In this document: piece by piece, positions 1 to 10,222 of the stretch | How positions within the stretch are numbered: position 1 is the stretch's first letter | Layout of the letters: the number at the start of each line of letters is the position of its first letter | Assembly: GCA_034231615.1 (NCBI GenBank) | Contig: CM067312.1 | Coordinates: 7,613,747-7,677,746, forward strand | Length of the DNA stretch: 64,000 bases | Reading direction: 5' to 3' | Origin: Meghimatium bilineatum | Lineage: Eukaryota > Mollusca > Gastropoda > Stylommatophora > Philomycidae | The notes under the pieces: model-generated | Databases searched by the model: none | Told to the model about the DNA's origin: nothing | The model's input: only the letters and a program-made list of their open reading frames with translations | Made by a program: the position numbers and the translations under genes

Positions 1-178
1 TACTATATGAGAGGGCATCTCCTTTCCCTCGTAGACTTTACTTCCTGAGTTAATCCGGCACCCAATTAAGACCGGGTCAACCCGGGAGCCGTTGCGATCT
101 GAAAAACACTTTCGCCTCAACTGGGAAATGAACACAGGACCACTCAGTGTGCTAACCACTGCCCTACGTGACCCCCTA
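1..178 (-). mobile_element. tRNA-derived SINE copy
   Basis: Read on the minus strand, the right half starts with a tRNA-like head: GGGGTCACGTAGGGCAGTGG carries an A-box-like GGCAGTGGTTAGC, and a degenerate B-box (GTGTTCATTTCCC) lies about 30 bases later. The body then has a GGTTGACCCGG block and GGATTAACTCAGGAAGTAAAG. The same body recurs at 42585-42735 and 58745-58862, so this is a family and not a lone tRNA relic. The 3' end runs off the window. Confidence 0.5.
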
Positions 179-344
179 CTCCAAGTATTAATATATTTGA
201 CAGTAAATGTGCAGCAGCGTGCATAAAATTATTGAATTAAGGAAAATTATACAATAATTTGAAGTAGTAGAGAGCTGCGGCAACAACTTAGAATTAGCTA
301 TATCGAATAGAAGAGAAATATATTTGTCCGGCAGAAAATAAATA

Positions 345-658
345 CATTTCCAGGTTATCAAGAACCACTTTTGGTAGTGGTGAAACGGCGCAACAGGAAA
401 TAAACAAATTTGTAGGTTATCAAGAACCACTTTTGGTAGTGGTGAAATGGAATAAATTTGTTTAGTCTGGACATGAAATGTGACATGACTCGCTTTCTAA
501 AATTATTTCGCAGGAACAGTTGAGGGTGGAAGGATGGGGGAGTAGGGAAGAGACAATCCTGCATTAACATCACGAGATGGTCTGGGAGTGATTTTTCTAC
601 ACTCCTGCGAATGGCTGAGGATAGAGGAATTTGGAGAGCTCCAGTGTGACGCCACTAC
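345..658 (+). mobile_element. LINE C-terminal fragment (HDSLSK-type tail)
   Basis: A decayed non-LTR retrotransposon tail. One forward frame reads GYQEPLLVVVKWNKFV, a stop, SGHEM, a stop, then HDSLSKIISQE. This matches the 'VKRRKLxWFGHVxRHDSLSKTILQG' tail that follows reverse transcriptase in many invertebrate LINEs. After a frameshift, LLRMAEDRGIWRAPV continues the family's C-terminus. A 34-bp piece (AGGTTATCAAGAACCAC...) is duplicated at 352-386 and 413-447. Related fragments lie at 11455-11600, 17030-17165 and 45300-45780. There are several stops and a frameshift, so it cannot be functional. Confidence 0.65.
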
Positions 659-1063
659 AGCCATAACGGGTTATTGGTCTTATTATTATTAGAGAAGTTA
701 CCGACACTATCATGATTTTCATTCACTGATGTCTGATTGTCTGCAGCCTATCTTATACAATATGTTAACTTTTGTGTCGTGGACTATGTATTAAAGTGGT
801 AGATTACTGGTACATTCAACTCCTCTGCTAACAGACAAATAGGTTAAGAATGAATCAATGTAACAGACAAGCTATTGAATAATGGTTAAAATCAATGTAT
901 CAGGTAAGTTGATTGAGAACGGCCAGATAATAGACTAGTCTCAATGTGTCAGGAAAGAAGATATCTGTACACATTTGTTATGTCATAAATGACATGTTTA
1001 ATTTTGTGATGTAATGTTGTTTTATTTAAACACAGTAAATCAGTTTGTGATGATCTTTATGAT
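659..1063. other. AT-rich stretch, nothing recognised
   Basis: No frame of useful length, no repeat unit and no transposon motif that I can identify in this 400-bp stretch before the first minisatellite. Confidence 0.4.
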
Positions 1064-1065
1064 GT

Positions 1066-1560
1066 GTGGTTAAAGTGTTGAAGTAGATAAATGGGTTAAA
1101 GTGTTGAAGTAGATAAATGGGTTAAAGTTCTAAAGTAGATAAATGGGTTAAAGTTCTAAAGTAGATAAATGGGTTAAAGTTCTAAAGTAGATAAATGGGT
1201 TAAAGTGATGAAGTAGATAAATTGGTTAAAGTGCTGTAATAGATAAATGGGTTAAAGTGCTGTAATAGATAAATGGGTTAAAGTGCTGTAATAGATAAAT
1301 GGGTTAAAGTGCTGTAATAGATAAATGGGTTAAAGTGTTGTAATAGATAAATGGGTTAAAGTGCTGTAATAGATAAATGGGCTAAAGTGCTGAAGTAGAT
1401 AAATGGGTTAAAGTGCTGAAGTAGATAAATGGGTTAAAGTGCTGAAGTAGGCACCTGGGCTAAATGCTGAAATTAGCACACAGTTTAAAGTGCTTTAATC
1501 GGCACATAGGTTAAGTTCTGAAGTCATAACATTGGTTAAAGTGCTGAAGTCAGACCTATG
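1066..1560. repeat. 26-bp minisatellite
   Basis: About 15 head-to-tail copies of a 26-bp unit beginning GGGTTAAAGTGCTGTAATAG and ending ATAAAT. Two unit variants (GAAGTAG and TGTAATAG) occur in blocks. The last few copies after 1450 are badly diverged, as is common at array edges. Confidence 0.9.
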
Positions 1561-1702
1561 AAACTTCGACTGGACCTATGAAATATGAATGTAATAACAT
1601 AAATTCGCTATATACAGTACAAATAATATAAAATATACATAATTGGGGCTTTTTAAACATGTAACGGAAATTTAGGGAAATTTGTTATAAAAAGAATGAG
1701 CT

Positions 1703-1868
1703 GTAGAGGGAATTTAGTGTACAATCACTGATTTTGTAGAGGGAATTTAGTGTACAATCACTGATTTTATAGAGGGAATTTAGTGTACAATCACTGATTT
1801 TATAGAGGGAATTTAGTGTACAATCACTGATTTTGTAGAGGGAATTTAGTGTATAATCATTGATTTTA
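1703..1868. repeat. 33-bp minisatellite, 5 copies
   Basis: Five near-identical units starting GTAGAGGGAATTTAGTGTAC. The period is 33 bp, measured between successive GTAGAGGG words. The last copy has two substitutions. Confidence 0.9.
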
Positions 1869-2096
1869 TTGCTGTAATAAGTGTAAACAAATATTTGTGT
1901 GTACAGTAAAATGTTTGAGAATGAATAAATCTTATTTTTATTCTTAAATTATTTGTTGTGAAAACTTTTTTGTAAATGGGATACTAATGTTGTGTTGTCT
2001 TTAAGACAATAGATTCCTATTAGATTTCTGAAATCAAACCTTTGTTATGAATAGATGTTTTGATCAAAGCATATCGGGCAAATCCGAAGGTGCATT

Positions 2097-2202
2097 GATT
2101 CCTATCTTTATCTATAGAAGCCTATCTGTTTCTTTATCTATAGAAGCCTATCTATTTCTTTATCTATAGAAGCCTATCTGTTTCTTTATCTATAGAAGAT
2201 AA
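2097..2202. repeat. 26-bp minisatellite, about 4 copies
   Basis: Units of CCTATCTGTTTCTTTATCTA followed by TAGAAG, repeated almost without change. The array ends directly at the LINE fragment that begins at about 2205. Confidence 0.85.
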
Positions 2203-2204
2203 TT

Positions 2205-2335
2205 ATTTCTCTGGTCAGTGTATTAGCCTCAGCATTTCATAATGCGGACAGTCCCGAAGAATATGCTCTGCTGTCTGAGCTGCCTGTTCACATGTATAAA
2301 TATCCATTATACCTCGATAAAAGTTGTCATGCTTT
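2205..2335 (-). mobile_element. LINE C-terminal zinc-knuckle fragment
   Basis: The minus strand reads MDIYTCEQAAQTAEHILRDC followed by PHYEMLRLIH. This matches the Cys/His tail of jockey-like non-LTR elements (CxCGxxxQTxEHILxxCP). The first Cys of the usual C-x-C pair is replaced by Tyr-Thr. The same family is seen forward at 3180-3499 and reversed at 32989-33255. There is a stop after RLIH where the family has a Trp, so it is a dead fragment. Confidence 0.7.
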
Positions 2336-3179
2336 TTACAAAAATCTCAAGGCATCGAAGAGGATTTATCTAGAAAGGAGGCCATTAGTGTGAAAAAGGT
2401 GAGAACTACAAATGCAGCGGCCATCTCCCACACCAACCCTTCTCTCAAAATACTGTTTTTTAAAATGGGAGACAACATGGTGACATTGGTCGTGTCCATT
2501 TTTATAATGATTTACGTCCCTTACATCAATGATTTTTGTAACTATCCATATGAGTATGTAAAACAGTTCTAGTATTCTCGGGGTCTGAAAGGGAATCATA
2601 GAATAGCAACACGGTGATCTGCCATGGATGTCGTACACGAGAGCTGAGGTTTAAGGAATTGAGCTGCCTGTCCCAACTCATCCATCAGTGATCCAAAAGC
2701 TATTATGCAAGTCAGATGTGTCAGACCAAAAGGCGCAATAATTTGTAATCAAATCATTGCAATAAAACTGAAATCCAACAGGCAAAACTTGGAAAATTGT
2801 GTCATTGTAAACACACATAAGACACACACATCGACATTTCGGTCAAAAGTCAATTATTAATTAGTGAAATGTTCACAACACATAATGTAAGAACGGCACT
2901 ATTGACGTTCTCGATTATGTGACAGCTAAATATAGATATACATTGGAAGATTACAAACTAGAAAGGTAGTGGTGAAACAACACGAACAGAAAATAGACAA
3001 AACACACCAAAATATCGATGAAACAAAACAAACAGAAGAATGATGGAACAACATGATATAATTCATAGGACTGACAGGCATTGATCCCAAAAGGCAAATC
3101 GTGCCAAATTGATAACGGTTCTCAAGGGCGTGTTGTGTTCGGTAATCTGCAAACGACGATAATCTGTTACAAGTTTAAC
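2336..3179. other. Unassigned spacer with a SINE-like remnant
   Basis: The stretch 2650-2735 (GAGCTGCCTGTCCCAACTCA ... AAGTCAGATGTGTCAGACC) resembles the centre of the GAA-tailed SINE-like family described at 16320-16590. An 82-codon forward frame (2324-2572) and a 90-codon reverse frame (2366-2638) overlap each other and match nothing I know. The rest is AT-rich. Confidence 0.4.
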
Positions 3180-3499
3180 ATGACAGATAAACACCACCGC
3201 AAGATGGCTATCTCATTATGAACAGATCAGAACAAGTTGTACTTCTACGCCTCAGAACGGGGCACAACCAACTTCGCCGTCACATGTACACACATTTCAA
3301 GATTGGCAACACGGCTATGTGTACATGTGGACAGGCAGCACATAGTGTCAAACATATACTTCAAGATTGTTCTGAGTATAAAATACTGAGGCAAACATAT
3401 TGGCCAGAGGGAAAAACATTGGAATAAAAGCTCTAGGGACCACTGTATGAACTACAAAAGATAGTAAGTTTTATTAAGGAGACAGAATTACAGATATAG
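3180..3499 (+). mobile_element. LINE C-terminal fragment (jockey-like tail)
   Basis: One forward frame reads RSEQVVLLRLRTGHNQLRRH, then a CTCGQAAHSVKHILQDC knuckle and LRQTYWPEG. This is the classic end of jockey-like reverse transcriptase polyproteins. After two in-frame stops the same frame continues LYELQKIVSFIKETE, which is the true C-terminus of this family, so the fragment extends to about 3499. The Cys/His residues are all present. The reverse transcriptase domain itself is missing upstream, as in a 5'-truncated insertion. Confidence 0.8.
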
Positions 3500-3660
3500 A
3501 CATGTTTCAAGTGAACGAAAGAAGAAAAACATAACAGATATTGCAGTTAGGCTTAAGGAGAAACATAAAATCTGGATTCTGTTATCTGGTATCCAGCTAG
3601 GCAGGAGTATAAGATCAAAATAAGAGAATAAATGTAACCATTAATCACCATCTATTGGTT

Positions 3661-3710
3661 GGTTGGTTGCTGATCCAGCGGTCCGTGGGCTCATGACCTT
3701 TGACCTAACC
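3661..3710 (+). mobile_element. 50-bp GGTT...AACC element, copy 1
   Basis: A 50-bp block starting GGTTGGTTGCTGATCCAGCG and ending TTTGACCTAACC. It matches the reverse complement of the 50-bp block at 17603-17652 in 45 of 50 positions, with identical ends. A third, more diverged copy is at about 26590-26640. No target duplication is visible here. Confidence 0.6.
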
Positions 3711-4131
3711 TAATGCCATGAAATGGCATATTGCTGGGAAGTCTGTGCATTTTCGGCCCACCCCGAGACAGAGCCAGAGAATAACTATCACACCTCCAGG
3801 AAGGTAGGTTTCAATCTATGCACTGCTCCTAGCCACAGTAGCCAAGATAGGGTTCACTGTGCTCATTCCCCGCCACCAATTGACTACTGGTTATGCCAAA
3901 CTTCTCTTATGCTCCAGGCATAAAACCAAATGTTCACGTCAAAAGGATTGTCACGTCCTGAGTTACTGTGCCTCTATGATGGGTTTCAGCCATAGACAGT
4001 GAGGTCTGTTTCCTCCTCCCCAGTGCTGCACAGTACATCTCTGGCTCCCTCCCATCCACAGAAGGTGCATATATATACATATATATTCAGGTAAACATGA
4101 AACACATTTAAACAACAAAATAAACGCACAA
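3711..4131. other. Spacer, no gene recognised
   Basis: Two short frames (66 codons forward, 62 reverse) overlap here and look like chance. Apart from a short TATATA-type microsatellite at about 4070-4085 I see nothing assignable. Confidence 0.4.
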
Positions 4132-4265
4132 TTGTATAAATGACGTTGCATGAAGCTTCTCTAAGAAGATAACCTCAATATAACGGCATGTCATCCACTA
4201 AGGTTTTCTGTTGCATGGGTGTTTGTCTAGTGGGCCATTGGTGAGACCCACAGACGCAAACACAT
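4132..4265 (+). mobile_element. Dispersed repeat family X, 3' half
   Basis: Matches 8318-8465 and 39695-39868: shared words include CATGAAGCTTCTCTAAGAAG, ATAACCTCAATATAA and TTTTCTGTTGCATGGG. The most complete copy is at 39468-39868. Class unknown. It has no coding frame, so it is probably non-autonomous. Confidence 0.65.
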
Positions 4266-4439
4266 GCGTACCATCTATTGGTAGTAAAGTGTTTATTCGT
4301 ACTCAGAGATAACTCTAGAGAAATACTTTCATTTTTGAAAACATTATACGAATAGTGTCCCTTTCGAAACAAATGGTTAAAAGCATCTTTATACCAACAA
4401 CATGCTACCAATGCCAGACTTGGCATCTGAAATCTAGAC

Positions 4440-4890
4440 ATAGAGAAAGATCAAAATCGCGAAATGAAATGTCTAAGGAAAGCTATTGGAGTCACCAGAC
4501 TCGACAAAATTCACAGTGAGAACATCAGAAAGATAAAAGGTATAACATCATGCATTGAATATATATAGAAACAACATATAAAATAGTTTGAGCATCTTAT
4601 GAAGATGAACTATCAACTTCCCATAGGAGATTATATAGTGCATAATTATATAACAGAAACGAAACTATTTATGCTACCAACTTTTATTTTTCCGGTTGCA
4701 AAATACGGCTGTGAAACATGGATCCTAAGTAAAACAGCGGTAAAAACAGATCAACGACATTGAGACCATTGAGCTGAAATGCTACATGATACTTAGAATA
4801 TCATGGAAGGAAAAAAAAGAGACTCAGATATTATAAACACTTTGAAGATTCCAGAATGTTGGTTACTAAACACAATAGCAAAAAGAAAAC
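4440..4890 (+). mobile_element. LINE C-terminal fragment leading into a minisatellite
   Basis: One forward frame with stops reads REMKCLRKAIGVTRLDK, then FEHLMKM, later FPVAKYGCETWILSK, and finally a piece ending WLLNTIAKRKL. The first part matches the tail of the element at 10223-11450 (REMKFLRKAAGVTRIDR). The second (YGCETW ... LLNTIAKRKL) is the post-reverse-transcriptase region of a related LINE. It may be two fragments joined. The RKL codons run directly into the 36-bp array at 4893. Confidence 0.65.
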
Positions 4891-4892
4891 TA

Positions 4893-5640
4893 CACCCATC
4901 ATTGATTAAGCCAAGGTTTAACTTATGCTACCTATCATTGATTAAGCCAAGGTGTAACTTATGCTACCCATCATTGATTAAGCCAATGTGTAACTTATGC
5001 TACCCATCATTGATTAAGCCAAGGTTTAACTTATGCTACCCATCATTGATTAAGCCAAGGTTTAACTTATGCTACCCATCATTGATTAAGCCAAGGTTTA
5101 ACTTATGCTACCCATCATTGATTAAGCCAAGGTTTAACTTATGCTACCCATCATTGATTAAGCCAAGGTTTAACTTATGCTACCCATCAATGATTAAGCC
5201 AAGATGTAACTTATGCTACCCATCATTGATTAAGCCAAGGTGTAACTTATGCTACCCATCATTGATTAAGCCAAGGTTTAACTTATGCTACCCATCATTG
5301 ATTAAGCCAAGGTGTAACTTATGCTACCCATCATTGATTAAGCCAAGGTTTAACTTATGCTACCCATCATTGATTAAGCCAAGGTTTAACTTATGCTACC
5401 CATCATTGATTAAGCCAATGTTTAACTTATGCTACCCATCATTGATTAAGCCAAAGTTTAACTTATGCTACCCATCATTGATTAAGCCAAGGTTTAACTT
5501 ATGTTACCCATCAATGATTAAGCCAAGGTGTAACTTATGCTACCCATCATTGATTAAGCCAAAGTTTAACTTATGCTACCCATCATTGATTAAGCCAAGG
5601 TTTAACTTATGCTACCCATCATTGATTAAGCCATATACAC
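4893..5640. repeat. 36-bp minisatellite, about 20 copies
   Basis: Units of TCATTGATTAAGCCAAGGTT plus TAACTTATGCTACCCA. Because 36 is a multiple of three, a 281-codon open frame runs through it as a 12-residue repeat (SLIKPRFNLCYP). I treat that frame as a by-product of the repeat. Substitutions cluster at a few positions (AGG/AAG/ATG, TTT/TGT). Confidence 0.95.
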
Positions 5641-6650
5641 ACCTATAGTGTGTAACCGTGTAATTTTTCTTTTAAACAACAAACACAATTTATTGAAATA
5701 TCTCGCTCATGTTTGTACTCACAATTTTAACGATTATTTCCCTTTAAAGCCAGACGGGTTTTTTTCAATGGGTGCTCGAAAACTTCAAGAAGATAACATG
5801 ATTTATGTGCTACTGTGCCTGTATTTAATTTGGTAAAAAACATTTTCTTTAAAAAAAAATTAAAAATTGCTATTTTACAAGTAATATTTGTTTTATTCAG
5901 TTGAACTTTAGTTAGTTTTCTCAATGAAATATTCAACATTGATATCAATTCAGTTTATTTCTACATTAAATTTTTGAGAAAAAATAAACACCATTCTCAA
6001 AAAAAAAACACACACATTATAGAGAAAAGGATACAGCGCCAATAGAAATATCAACTTACAGGTTTTCCGAATTATTATTTTATTTTAACTTATGAATATT
6101 TGAACGTAACACATTTGAAATATTCAGTAATCATATTTGTATCATGAAAAACCGTAAATGGTGTAATATAAGTTGAAACTACAAATTTAGTGGATTATTG
6201 CTCCACTTTCAAAACCTTCACACAATTTACCGTCTTTATGTGAGTCTAGAAATATTTCATATTGTGATGTTTCCTTGATTGGGAATAAACGCCTGGTCAG
6301 ATGACCAACAAATCAAGTATACAACTATGACAGAATATTTATATTTTAATTTTATGTTCTCATCAGTGAACAAATAGTTGTACTCTTATTTCCCTGGACA
6401 TTGTGTTCTCCAGAGAGAACAAGAACGTACGGAAAATAGGAAAAAAAGACGGGGGGGGGGGCAGGACGTGTTGGCCGGATGTTGTCATAAACAGGAATGA
6501 GAGAGAACGATTTTAATGCTTTAAATTTTGCGACATTATTAGGGAGTAATACCGTTTTACGACTTGACGTGGACACCGTTGTGTATGATACATATCTCAA
6601 AGTTGGTAACCAGCGTATAAAATAAACTTCTACACTGAGATTTCTCAAAG
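5641..6650. other. AT-rich spacer
   Basis: About 1 kb of AT-rich DNA with A-runs at 5850-5862 and 5999-6008 and a G-run at 6450-6461. No frame here resembles a known family. Confidence 0.4.
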
Positions 6651-7128
6651 TTTGTAGTGACCGTGGTTAGATTGAAATATTTCGACATTGGTAATGAGTG
6701 TAGTTAGGCTGAGGTATCTCGACATTGGTAATGAGCGTTGTTAGGCTGAGCGTGGTTAGGTTAACGTATTTTGAAATTGGTAATGAGCGTGGTTAGGTTA
6801 ACGTATCTTGAAATTGGAAATAGCGTGGTTAGGTTAACGGCTCTTGAAATTGGAAATAGCGTGGCTAGGTTAACGTATCTTGAAATTGGTAATGAGCGTG
6901 GTTAGGTTAACGCATCTTGAAATTGGTAATGAGCGTGGTTAGGTTAACGTATCTTGAAATTGGAAATAGCGTGGTTAGGTTAACGTATCTTGAAATTGGA
7001 AATAGCGTGGTTAGGTTAACATATCTTGAAATTGGAAATAGCGTGGTTAGGTTAACGTATCTTGAAATTGGTAATGAGCGTGGTTAGGTTAACGTATCTT
7101 GAAATTGGTAATGAGCGTGGTTAGGCTG
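6651..7128. repeat. 36/37-bp minisatellite
   Basis: About 12 copies built on GCGTGGTTAGGTTAACGTAT plus CTTGAAATTGG. Two alternating unit forms differ by TAATGA versus AAATA. The first copies, up to about 6780, are more diverged. Confidence 0.9.
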
Positions 7129-7512
7129 AAGATGGTGATTGTGAGAAATATTTGGAGGAAACATTCTATGCGTAAATTCTCAAATATAGATATACGTATT
7201 CTATAAGAACTGAAGCTCGCGGTAACGGAGGTTTCGGTCTTCAAGTTAGGGTGCAAAGAATTGGAACATTATCTTTTTTCCATGTAAACCATAGGAATCG
7301 ACTAAGGGAAGTCGGTAGATAGGCTGACAAACTGTCACATAGTAAAAAGAAAAATCATTTTTTAGAAGCATCTTGTCTCGATTTCTCACGTGTAGGTTCT
7401 ATCAAAGGGTCCTCATTGAAGACGAAGTGATGCAGGTCGGTGGACTGTGTCCCTTTGTTCTTATTTGGTAGACTCATAGTTGAGGGTATGCTAGATGTGT
7501 CATCGTGCAGAT
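7129..7512. other. Spacer sharing sequence with 31320-31440
   Basis: The piece TTTCCATGTAAACC ... CGACTAAGGGAAG ... CTGACAAACTGTCAC (7275-7340) parallels TTTCCATGTATATCG ... CGATTAAGGAAAC ... CGACAACCTGTCAC at 31370-31433. It is probably a dispersed repeat with two copies in this window. No gene is seen. Confidence 0.4.
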
Positions 7513-8213
7513 GGGTTAACAGAGCTGATAGAAGAGAGGGTTAACAGAGCTGATAGAAGAGAAGGTTAACAGAGCTGATAGAAGAGAAGGTTAACAGAGC
7601 TGATAGAAGAGAGGGTTAACAGAGCTGATAGAAGAGAGGGTTAACAGAGCTGATAGAAGAGAGGGTTAACAGAGCTGATAGAAGAGAGGGTTAACAGAGC
7701 TGATAGAAGAGAGGGTTAACAGAGCTGATAGAAGAGAGAGTTAACAGAGCTGATAGAAGAGAGGGTTAACAGAGCTGATAGAAGAGAAGGTTAACAGAGC
7801 TGATAGAAGAGAGGGTTAACAGAGCTGATAGAAGAGAGGGTTAACAGAGCTGATAGAAGAGAGGGTGAACAGAGCTGATAGAAGAGAGGGTTAACAGAGC
7901 TGATAGAAGAGAGGGTGAACAGAGCTGATAGAAGAGAGGGTTAACAGAGCTGATAGAAGAGAGGGTTAACAGAGCTGATAGAAGAGAGAGTTAACAGAGC
8001 TGATAGAAGAGAGGGTTAACAGAGCTGATAGAAGAGAGGGTTAACAGAGCTGATAGAAGAGAGAGAGTTAACAGAGCTGATAGAAGAGAGAGTTAACAGA
8101 GCTGATAGAAGAGAGAGTTAACAGAGCTGATAGAAGAGAGGGTTAACAGAGCTGATAGAAGAGAGGGTTAACAGAGCTGATAGAAGAGAGGGTTAACAGA
8201 GCTGATAGAAGAT
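7513..8213. repeat. 25-bp minisatellite, about 28 copies
   Basis: Very uniform GGTTAACAGAGCTGATAGAA plus GAGAG units. A few copies carry GTGAAC, or an extra GA that makes the unit 27 bp (8058-8120). The homogeneity suggests recent expansion or active conversion. Confidence 0.95.
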
Positions 8214-8317
8214 TGACGATTTGATCCAGACGTATGTGCTCAAATCCTGGGTCTACGTGATACTGGTATACTGCCACACACACATTCATAAACACATCAC
8301 AACATACATTCATAAAG

Positions 8318-8465
8318 GTTACGACTACGGGATTGTATAGATGACGTGACATGAAGCTTCTATAAGAAGATAACCTTATAAAGGCATGTAATCTACTAAG
8401 GTTTTCTGTTGCATGGTTGGTTTGTCTGATGAGATCCAGAGACGCAACCGTATGCGCAATAAATA
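8318..8465 (+). mobile_element. Dispersed repeat family X, 3' half
   Basis: Starts at AAGGTTACGACTACGGGATT and continues through CATGAAGCTTCTATAAGAAG to CAGAGACGCAACC. It aligns along its length with 39685-39860 and 4132-4265. The 5' half of the family is absent here. Confidence 0.65.
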
Positions 8466-8529
8466 TTATCCCTGACTAGAAGTTAGACACCGTGTCTTAG
8501 TCATGTCGGATGAGGATTATAAACTCGGT

Positions 8530-8607
8530 AGACTGGCGTGTGAGTGGTGGACTGGCGTGTGAGCGGTGGACTGGCGTGTGGGTCGTGGACTGGCGTGTGG
8601 GCGGTGG
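8530..8607. repeat. 19-bp repeat, 4 copies
   Basis: Four copies of ACTGGCGTGTGAGCGGTGG with small differences, ending where the LINE C-terminus begins. Confidence 0.8.
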
Positions 8608-8699
8608 ACTGAGACAACACTCATCCGAATTTGCGGGGTTCCATGGATGAATTGAAGCGAATCGTACAGTTCATTTAAGCTATTGGTGCTGTAACCTGA
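8608..8699 (+). mobile_element. LINE C-terminus and stop
   Basis: Forward codons 8643-8699 read MDELKRIVQFI, a stop, AIGAVT and a stop, preceded in frame by HPNLRGS. The element at 32989-33255 ends PNLKVSMDDMKRIIQFIEAI then VDVT and a stop, so this is the same LINE end, with one Glu codon mutated to TAA. The final codons EAIGAVT-stop lie inside the unit of the tandem array that starts here. Confidence 0.7.
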
Positions 8700-8976
8700 T
8701 AACTGACTGAAGCTATTGGTGTTATAACCTGATAACTGACTGAAGCTATTGGTGCTGTAACCTGATAACTGACTGAAGCTATTGGTGTTATAACCTGATA
8801 ACTGACTGAAACTATTGGTGCTGTAACCTGATAAATGGCTGAAGCCATTAGTGCTGTAACCTGATAACTAGCTGAAGCTATTGGTACTGTAACCTGATAA
8901 CTGACTGAAGCTATTGGTGCTGTAACCTGATAAATGGCTGAAGCTATTAGTGCTGTAACCTGATAACTGACTGAAG
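8672..8976. repeat. 33-bp minisatellite derived from a LINE end
   Basis: About 9 copies of GAAGCTATTGGTGCTGTAAC plus CTGATAACTGACT. The first unit is the end of the LINE C-terminus (EAIGAVT and its TGA) plus about a dozen bases of 3' flank. Units alternate between GTGCTGTAACC and GTGTTATAACC, with a TAAATGG variant. Confidence 0.9.
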
Positions 8977-9082
8977 AACTCCCTTTGTCAACAATTTGTC
9001 AAGAATTCAGAGACCCCCCCCCTCTCCGTTTAATTATATAAAAAATGTTGTAACTTCCACTTCTTAAAAATTTATTTCTTCT

Positions 9083-9310
9083 TCAAAACAAAACAAAACA
9101 ATACAAAACAATACAAAACAAAACAAAACAATACAAAACAATACGAAACAAAACAAAACAAAACAATACAAAACAATACAAAACAATACAAAATAATACA
9201 ATACAATACAAAACAAAACAATACAAAACAAAACAAAACAATACAATACGAAATAATAAAATACAAAACAAAACAATACAAAACAAAAACAATACAAAAC
9301 CAAACCAAAC
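9083..9310. repeat. Pentanucleotide microsatellite
   Basis: Interspersed AAAAC and AATAC pentamers, about 45 units. All three reverse frames stay open as Phe/Cys/Val/Leu/Tyr-rich strings. They are not genes. Confidence 0.95.
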
Positions 9311-10222
9311 CAAACAAAACAAATGTATTGGTGTAGAAAATAGTGTTGTTGAAGTCAACATTTGTTACTCCCCCTTGTCAACAACTCTCAAACATTTTCA
9401 GACTCTCTCTCTCTCTCTCTCTCCCCCCCCCCCAATTCCCATAATTAAATAAGTTATGAACATCCCCTGATCACCCCACTCCCCCAAAGAAGTCTGTCGT
9501 TTGTCTGCACCTGGTTCTGCCATAATGCGGATATACGCCTTCTTTAAAACACATTTCATATTTGTTCTTTACTCCGTAGCGCTGCCAAGTTAATGTTTTT
9601 TACGTCTGAGGTCTTCGAACTTAACTTTCATAACAAAACACACACACATTAAAAAACCACATAAAAAACAAAACAACAAAACAACAAACAAGCGACAGAC
9701 ATTAAATTGGAAAGTACATGTAGAGAATGTTCAAGGAAGGATTATTAGGAATCTCAATCTTCATTTCCCCCCTCATGTCAAATTTGATGTCTTTACATTA
9801 TCCGGTCTGTACATTATCCGATTGTCTGTCTGCAGCGCGCGGCTAAGTAGTGATTGCTGGAAACCATCTAATATTCGACAGACTTGTAATACAAACATAA
9901 TGCGTGTATGTATGTATAATAAACGAATAGTTCCTTTTGTTTGTTGTCTGCACAGATGATGAAAGGTCATCGTCATCATAATTTTAGAAGATTCCGATGT
10001 TAAAGATCTAGTATCCGGGGGGGGGGGGGGAGGGGGGCACAGACATTAGAATTCTTACTCATAGGCATTTGGTAAATTTGATTTGGTGGGTGGAGTGAGG
10101 AGGAGGGGGAGGGGAGGGGTTGTGGTGAAAGCGGAGAACACTATAATTTGTAAAATGCATATAATTTCAAACTAAACATTATTAAATTATATGTTTTCTG
10201 AATCTAAATATTAGTAAATTGT
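9311..10222. other. Spacer with simple-sequence runs
   Basis: Contains a CT microsatellite joined to a C-run (9403-9433) and a long G-run (10017-10037). I see no coding region. A 68-codon reverse frame at 9773-9979 matches nothing known. Confidence 0.5.

Noticed and set aside
4893-5640. CRISPR array
   Set aside because: Regular 36-bp repeats, but there are no unique spacers and the DNA is clearly from an animal.
4803-5648. 281-codon frame of 12-residue repeats (SLIKPRFNLCYP)
   Set aside because: Pure by-product of the 36-bp minisatellite; its N-terminus is the remains of a LINE tail.
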